DNA of 33,848 bases, from NCBI GenBank assembly GCA_015065785.1, contig SVPR01000023.1, forward strand, positions 1-33,848. The letters are read 5' to 3'. Shown one piece after another: positions 15,324-21,300 of this stretch. Within the stretch, counting starts at the first letter, position 1, and every line of letters begins with the position of its first letter. The stretch is from Oscillospiraceae bacterium. Its GTDB lineage: Bacteria; Bacillota; Clostridia; Oscillospirales; Acutalibacteraceae. Made by a program: the position numbers and the translations under genes. The notes beneath the pieces are model-generated. The model saw only the letters and a list, made by a program, of their open reading frames with translations. It had not been told where the DNA came from and ran no database searches.

Positions 15324-16805
15324 ATGGATACACGATTCGCAATTACAGAGTATCATGATGCTGCGGCAATCACAAAGCAACTCGACGAGCTTATCAAGCA
15401 ACCAATTTACACAATCAAGCCTGATGTTCTTAAAAAATATGAAGAAGAATATTTTGATAAGAAATGTGCTAAAAGTAAGGAAATGATTACAGAGGCTCAA
15501 CAAGTTATTCCGGGTGGTGTTCAGCACAACCTTGCGTTTAACTATCCTTTCCCGCTTGTTTTCACAAAGGCAGAGGGTATGAAGCTTTACGATATTGACG
15601 GCAATGAATACTTTGACTTCCTCCAGGCAGGTGGTCCTACTGTTCTTGGCTCTAACCCAAAGGAAGTAAGAGAGCAGGTTATTGACCTCCTTAATACATG
15701 TGGCCCTTCAACAGGTCTTTTCCACGAATTTGAATATAAATTAGCAAAGAAAATTTCTGACAGTGTTGAAACTGTTGATATGTTCCGTATGCTCGGTTCA
15801 GGTACTGAAGCTTGTATGGCAGCAATCCGTGTTGCAAGACTTGCTACAAAGAAAAAGAACATTGTTAAAATGGGCGGTGCTTACCACGGCTGGAGTGACC
15901 AGCTCGGTTACAGTATTCGTGTTCCTGGTTCAAAATTCACACAGGCACACGGTGTTCCGCTTTATCTCTTCAAGCATACTCAGGAATTCTTCCCTAATGA
16001 CCTTGATTCACTTGAAAGAGTTCTTCGTAAAAACAAATTAACAGGCGGTACTGCTGCTGTATTTATGGAACCAATCGGTCCTGAAAGCGGTACAAGACCA
16101 CTTGATAAAGACTTCAACAAAGGCGTTGAAAGACTTTGCCGTAAATATGGCGCTCTTCTCATATTCGATGAGGTTGTTACAGGCTTCAGAATCGGTATGG
16201 CTGGTGCCCAAGGCTACTATGGTGTTTCACCTGACCTTACAATCTTCGGTAAGGTTATTGCTGGTGGTTACCCAGGCGCAGGCGGTATCGGTGGTAAGAA
16301 AGAATATATGAAATATCTCGGTGCTGGTCTTGACGCAAGTGGCGAAAAGGTTAAGAAAGCATTTATGGGTGGTACAATGGCTGCTACTCCTCTTTCTTGT
16401 GTCGCAGGTTACTACACACTTGAAGAAATTGACAGACAAAATGCTTGTCAGAAGGCTGGTCAGATGGGTGACAGACTCACAAAGGGTCTTCAGGAGCTCA
16501 TTAAGAAATACAATCTTCCATTCGTTGCATTCAACCAGGGCTCTGTATGTCACATTGACACAGTTGGTACAATGCACTACTCAATTAACTGGTCTAAGCC
16601 TTGGGAAATTCCTTCAGTTCTTTCAGCTACAAGCGAAAGAAAGAAAGAAATGACTCACATGGGTGCAGCGTACATGGCAGAAGGACTTGTTACTCTTGCA
16701 GGTAGCCGTCTTTACACTAACGCTCAATATACACCTGAGCTTATTGACGAAGCACTCGTAAGATTTGACAGAGTATTCGCAAATGTTGCAAAAAAAGAAG
16801 GCTAA
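15324..16805 (+). CDS. Class III PLP aminotransferase, second of the cluster (493 aa)
   Basis: This is a fold-type I PLP enzyme of the class III aminotransferase/glutamate-1-semialdehyde aminomutase family. Key residues are GSGTEA (158-163), the stacking YH at 187-188 (GGAYHGW), the aspartate of FDEVVTGFR (281-289) and Schiff-base Lys310 (IFGKVIAGGYPGAG). It is about 70 residues longer than its neighbour at 13096 because of an N-terminal extension of roughly 55 residues before the VIPGGVQHN start of the family core. The ATG at 15324 has AGGAGG upstream; a GTG 36 bases earlier lies in the operator dyad. It is the first gene of the plus-strand operon with the tandem aldolase. Two divergent class III enzymes suggest two amino-transfer steps or a heteromeric enzyme. 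Substrate unknown. Confidence 0.86.
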   Translation: MDTRFAITEYHDAAAITKQLDELIKQPIYTIKPDVLKKYEEEYFDKKCAKSKEMITEAQQVIPGGVQHNLAFNYPFPLVFTKAEGMKLYDIDGNEYFDFLQAGGPTVLGSNPKEVREQVIDLLNTCGPSTGLFHEFEYKLAKKISDSVETVDMFRMLGSGTEACMAAIRVARLATKKKNIVKMGGAYHGWSDQLGYSIRVPGSKFTQAHGVPLYLFKHTQEFFPNDLDSLERVLRKNKLTGGTAAVFMEPIGPESGTRPLDKDFNKGVERLCRKYGALLIFDEVVTGFRIGMAGAQGYYGVSPDLTIFGKVIAGGYPGAGGIGGKKEYMKYLGAGLDASGEKVKKAFMGGTMAATPLSCVAGYYTLEEIDRQNACQKAGQMGDRLTKGLQELIKKYNLPFVAFNQGSVCHIDTVGTMHYSINWSKPWEIPSVLSATSERKKEMTHMGAAYMAEGLVTLAGSRLYTNAQYTPELIDEALVRFDRVFANVAKKEG

Positions 16806-16821
16806 TAATTTAACATAATCT

Positions 16822-16850
16822 ATAAAGCACGGAACATATCCGTGCTTTAT
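16822..16850 (+). other. Intercistronic hairpin between aminotransferase and aldolase
   Basis: A perfect 12-bp stem, TAAAAGCACGGA-like arms at 16822-16833 and 16839-16850 around loop ACATA, lies 17 bp after the aminotransferase stop. The following TTAGTAGAT tail has no T-run, so it is more probably an RNA processing or stability element, or a partial terminator, than a full stop. Confidence 0.6.
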
Positions 16851-16873
16851 TAGTAGATAAAGGAGAAAAACAT

Positions 16874-18094
16874 ATGGATATTCTCGAAGCAAAACAAATA
16901 GTTATTAAAGCAGGTCATGAATTGTTAAAAGCTGGTCTTATTGTTCGTACCTGGGGTAACATCAGTTGCAGAGTGAGCGACACTCAGTTTGTTATTACTC
17001 CAAGTGGCAGAGCTTATGAGGATTTAACTCCCGATGATATTGTTCTTGTTAATATTTCTGACCTTTCTTATGATGGTGAAGTTAAGCCATCTTCCGAAAA
17101 AGGTATTCACGCTTCTTGCTATGAGTTAAGACCTGACTGTAATTTTGTAATTCATACTCACCAGGCAAACGCTTCAATAGTAAGTGCATTAGGCTATGAC
17201 ATTAACTCACTCACAGAAGAGCATTCTCAGATTATTGGTAGTGATGTTCCTTGTGCGGCTTATGGTCTTCCGGGTACAGGTAAATTAAGACAAGGTGTTA
17301 TTGATGCACTCAATCGTTCAACTTCAAAAGCAATCATTTTAGCACACCACGGTGCAGTTTGTGTTGGTACAGATTATGATGACGCTTTTAAAGTTGCAAG
17401 TACCTTAGAAGATGTTTGCGAAAAATACATAGCTGACCGTTGCAGTGAGGTTTCAGGCAAAGCGATTGACACACTTTTAAGTGTAAAAGATTACATTGCA
17501 GGAGTATTTATATCTGATTCTTCTTACAAGGCAGAAAAAGAATTTGCACCATTTGACAGTGAAAGAAACGGCGACACAATGAGTATTTTCACCGAAAACA
17601 AAGAGCCTGTTAAAATTGATATTAAGTCAGGTGCTTTAGTCGGTGGCGGTGAAATTCCTGAAAGTGCAGATTTGCACTTAGCAATTTATAAAAAGAGAGA
17701 AGATGTAAACTTCATTCACCACTCTCACAATGAATATGTAAAGGCAATTTCAAAGCAGGGCAAAAAAATGAAGCCACTTCTTGATGACTTTGCTCAGCTT
17801 ATTGGCCCGACAGTAAAATGTGCTGTTTTTGATGTGAACTCAACATTAAAATCCGCAAAAAAGGTTACAAAAGCACTCGGCAACAAAAATGCAGTTCTCT
17901 TAAAGGATAACGGTGCTGTTTGCGTTGCAGGTACAAAGTACGACGCTGAGGCAATTGAAATTGTTATGGATAAGGGTTGTAAAACATTAGTAGGTGCAAA
18001 TCTTTACAGTGGTGTTAAAGCAATTAACGCAATTGAAGCAAATCTTATGAGAATAATTTATAAGATGAAGTACTCTAAAAAAGCAGGGAAATAA
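16874..18094 (+). CDS. Tandem class II aldolase/adducin-head protein (406 aa)
   Basis: This cytosolic protein has two class II aldolase/adducin-head domains, a fold that performs metal-dependent retro-aldol cleavage or epimerisation of sugar phosphates (fuculose-phosphate aldolase, ribulose-phosphate 4-epimerase). The first domain (about 1-205) has the full site: Glu75 in SSEKGIH, His94 and His96 in IHTHQ, and His158/His159 in AHHGAV. The second (about 245-400) keeps His283 and His285 but has Ser264 at the Glu position and DNGAV (Asp345-Asn346) where the last histidine should be, so it is probably non-catalytic. Family members usually have a single domain near 210-260 residues. AAAGGAG precedes the ATG. 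It is second in the operon after the aminotransferase. Substrate unknown. Confidence 0.85.
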   Translation: MDILEAKQIVIKAGHELLKAGLIVRTWGNISCRVSDTQFVITPSGRAYEDLTPDDIVLVNISDLSYDGEVKPSSEKGIHASCYELRPDCNFVIHTHQANASIVSALGYDINSLTEEHSQIIGSDVPCAAYGLPGTGKLRQGVIDALNRSTSKAIILAHHGAVCVGTDYDDAFKVASTLEDVCEKYIADRCSEVSGKAIDTLLSVKDYIAGVFISDSSYKAEKEFAPFDSERNGDTMSIFTENKEPVKIDIKSGALVGGGEIPESADLHLAIYKKREDVNFIHHSHNEYVKAISKQGKKMKPLLDDFAQLIGPTVKCAVFDVNSTLKSAKKVTKALGNKNAVLLKDNGAVCVAGTKYDAEAIEIVMDKGCKTLVGANLYSGVKAINAIEANLMRIIYKMKYSKKAGK

Positions 18095-18122
18095 AAAATG
18101 GTCGCGAAAGCGACCATTTTTT
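18093..18122. terminator. Strong terminator after the tandem aldolase
   Basis: A perfect 13-bp stem, AAAAAATGGTCGC and its complement around a GAAA tetraloop, starts in the stop codon and ends in six Ts on both strands, so it can work in either direction. Confidence 0.92.
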
Positions 18123-18124
18123 AA

Positions 18125-18356
18125 TGCTGAGTGCTGAGTTTCGGAAGTCCTGCGGACTTGATTATAACCAAATATCTCTAAAAACAGCAAGTTCTATCAT
18201 TTTTAGTTTACGAAAACTTTAAATGATAGAACTTATCTTTTTGTTATTTAATTATAATTGCGTCGCAGACCCTTCAATTCCGAATTACGCATTACGAATT
18301 CCGAATTAAAATTGCCAACGCAGTTCCGAAATTCTGCACTCTGCATTCTTCATTTG
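18125..18356. repeat. Composite intergenic element: heptamer arrays, mini-hairpins and long hairpin core
   Basis: Order: two TGCTGAG heptamers (18125-18138); TTTCGG, mini-hairpin AAGTCC-TGC-GGACTT (18145-18159) and GATTATAA; a core with the long hairpin at 18189-18234; ATTATAATTGC and GTC-GCA-GAC ending at 18271; five AATTMCG heptamers (18276-18310); a second mini-hairpin AAC-GCA-GTT within the 26 bp shared with 1411-1436; three ATTCTGC-type heptamers (18331-18351); final CATTTG (18351-18356). No gene is visible. It fills the gap between the convergent aldolase and the large secreted-protein gene. Confidence 0.82.
18189..18234 (+). terminator. Long bipartite hairpin, left copy
   Basis: The outer 14-bp stem AAGTTCTATCATTT pairs perfectly with AAATGATAGAACTT; inside are a TT/TT internal loop, a 5-bp AGTTT/AAACT stem and an ACGA loop. 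ATCTTTTT follows on the plus strand, so it can terminate. A variant copy is at 24422-24468, on the other side of the large secreted-protein gene. Confidence 0.75.
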
Positions 18357-18379
18357 TAAACAGGTTTTCACCTGTTTAC
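18356..18379 (-). terminator. Inverted repeat spanning the secreted-protein stop codon
   Basis: A perfect 10-bp stem, GTAAACAGGT (18356-18365) and ACCTGTTTAC (18370-18379), with the TGA stop codon at the loop edge. On the minus strand it is followed by CAAATG and the heptamer array rather than a T-run. Confidence 0.5.
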
Positions 18380-21300
18380 TGTACTGCTTGCTGTATAAAC
18401 ACTCTTATAGTTACCATTAACTGCACGGACTGTGTAACGGTATTCCTTACCACTTTGTGCAGTTTTGTCTGAATAAGAGGTTGTTTTTACAGTGCCTAAT
18501 ACAGTCCAGTTGCTCCATGCACCATCTATTTTTTCCTGACGGTAAACTATGTAGTTTGCAGCTCCAGCGGTTTTATTCCATTTAACTGAAACTCCCGCTG
18601 CCACTTTTGCTACTGTTACAGTTGGGGTAGCTAAGTAAAGAAGCTTTGCAGATGATGTATATGTGCTTCTATAACTTCCGCTTACTGCTCTTACTGTGTA
18701 TTTGTAATAAACACCGCTTGTAACCTTCTTATCTGTCCAGGAAGTTTTTGTAGCGGCTGCTGTACCACGATTTGACCAACCTGACCATTTCTTTGTTTTT
18801 GCGTTATATTCTGAACGATAAACTGTGTAACCCTTTGCACCTGCAACTGCACTCCAGCTAACTTTAACTCCATTAGCTGCATTTGCAATTTTAACTGTAG
18901 GTTCACCAAGGAATATAAGATTTCCTGTCGGAGTATAAGAACTCAAATGTTTACCATTTACCGCTCTTACTGTATAACGATAAGTTTTACCACTTTCTGC
19001 TTTTGTATCTGTCCAAGAAGTCTTGTTTGCTTTAGCAGTACCTCTGTTCACCCAGCTACTCCACTTGCCGTTTACAAATTCCTGACGATAAACTGTGTAG
19101 CCGGTTGCTCCTGCTACTTTACTCCATTTAACAGTAATACCTGTTTTTGCATTTGCTATTGCTACTGTTGGTTCTGTAAGTCTTACAAGTGATGCAGATG
19201 CAGTATAAGTACTCTTCACTTTGTCATTAACTGCTCTTACAGTATATTTGTAAGTAACGCCTGCTTTTGCAGATTTATCTGTCCAGGAGGTAGCAGTACC
19301 TTTAGCTGTACCCATAGTGCTCCAGCCGGACCATTTCTTTGTAGATGAATTATATTGGGAACGATAAATTGTATAGCCAGTTGCACCGCCTGATTTAGTC
19401 CATTTAACAGTAATACCTGCTTTTGCATTCGCTATTGTTACTGTTGGCTCTGCTAAATAAAGTAAAGTATTACTTGCAGTATAAAGACTCATATTGTTGC
19501 CATTAACCGCTCTGACTGTGTAACGGTATGTTTTACCTGAAACGGCAGTTTTATCTGTAAATGATTTAGTTGTAGAATTGGTTGTACCTAAATTAGTCCA
19601 ATTGGACCATTTTTTAGTTGTTGCATTATATTCTGAACGGTAAATTGCGTAGCTCTTTGCACCGGAAACCGCATTCCAAGTAGCTTTAACGCCACCCTTA
19701 GCATTTGCTATTTTCACTGTTGGTGTCAATAAATAAACTAATGTAGGGGTACCTTCATAAGCACTTGCAACTCCACCACTTGCTAAAGCTCTGACTGTGT
19801 ATTTATAAATGCCTCCTGCTTTTACATTCTTATCAGCAAAAGATGTTACAGAAGCCTTCTGGTCGCTTAATTTAGTCCAACCTGACCATTTACCATTTAC
19901 ATATTCTGCACGGTAAATTCTGTAAGTTGAAGCACCATCTATTTTATTCCATTTAACAGTAAAGCCTGTTTTACTGATTGTTGCAGTTGTTTTAGGCATT
20001 GCTAAATACTTAACTGTTTTAACTCCGCTGAAGTTACCCTGTACGGAGCTGTTTATACCACGAACCTTGTACGTATAGGTTGTGTTGGATTTTGCCGTTG
20101 TATCTAAGTATTCAAGGCTGCTTGTTGTAGCAATTTTTACTGCTGCAGAACCGTTTGTGCTTCTGTAAATTTCGTACTCTGTAGCGTTGTCTGCTGCTGA
20201 ATAGGTTACCTTTACGCCGCCCTTTGCATTTACTGCTGTGATTGTTTTAATATCACCGCAGGAAGCCTCTGTAAATGAAACTGATTCAATTATACCTGCT
20301 TCTGAAACAACTATTCTTACAGGCATAACAGTCTCTGTGAACTCTGCTTCCCAGTTCATTGTCAAAATGTACTTGCCGTTCTGGTATTTGAAGCTTTGGT
20401 CATTCAAATAGCCTTCAGGATAAACCTGTAAGCGCACCTTGATTGTATTTGTTTTTGCATCATAAGAAGGAGAAGAAGCAAAATCTATTTTTGATACATC
20501 AAAAATTTGGCCTGCCAAGTCTTTTGCCTCGTCCAAGGTAAGTATTGTAAAAGCACCTTTTTCATCTTCTTCTACGTATTCAAAATCCTCTATGTATACC
20601 ATCATTGCGCTCATTGCGAGAGCCTCGTCTACAGCTATACCCTTAAACGTACCGCCAAATCCTGTGAATTCAGTGCCGAAATAATACTTTGCGTAACCGT
20701 CAGCAAACATTGCAGCCGTTGAACCTACGGTAGACAATATATCGTGCATCTGTAAATTATTGAGCCATTTATTAGATTCAAGCTTGTTGCTTCGAATGAA
20801 CGAATCTGAACCGCCTGCTTTGCCATAAAGCAGTTCAAAATTCTTAAAGGTAGCGGTTTTCTCATCAAAATCAAATTCGATTCCAATGCTTAACTCACCC
20901 TTGTCTGTGTAAAGCGTACCGGCAACGAAACCGTCTCCGCCCTCGCCCGGCTCAAAATACTTTGCTGTGTAAACCTCTTTTGTGCCATCTTTCTTTGTAA
21001 GAGTAAGCTTAAGGTCGGTATCACCGCTTAATGCTGCTGCCGTATAGGTGTTTTCTGCCACAGGAACCTTAAACTCACAAGAATGGTTTCTGTACCAAGC
21101 CACTGCTGTGTTTTCTGCACCAATTACGTACCTCTGAGAGAAATCATAACAATGGAAGTCAACGCCTACGCATGAGCCTTCAATTTTATCATTTGCTTTA
21201 ACGTTTTTATACGTTTTTGTGGTACCGTCTGAATAAGTAAGCTTAACTGTGTAGGTAATTTGATTTGGGAAGTATATAGGGTAATGTTTGTCATCCGGGC

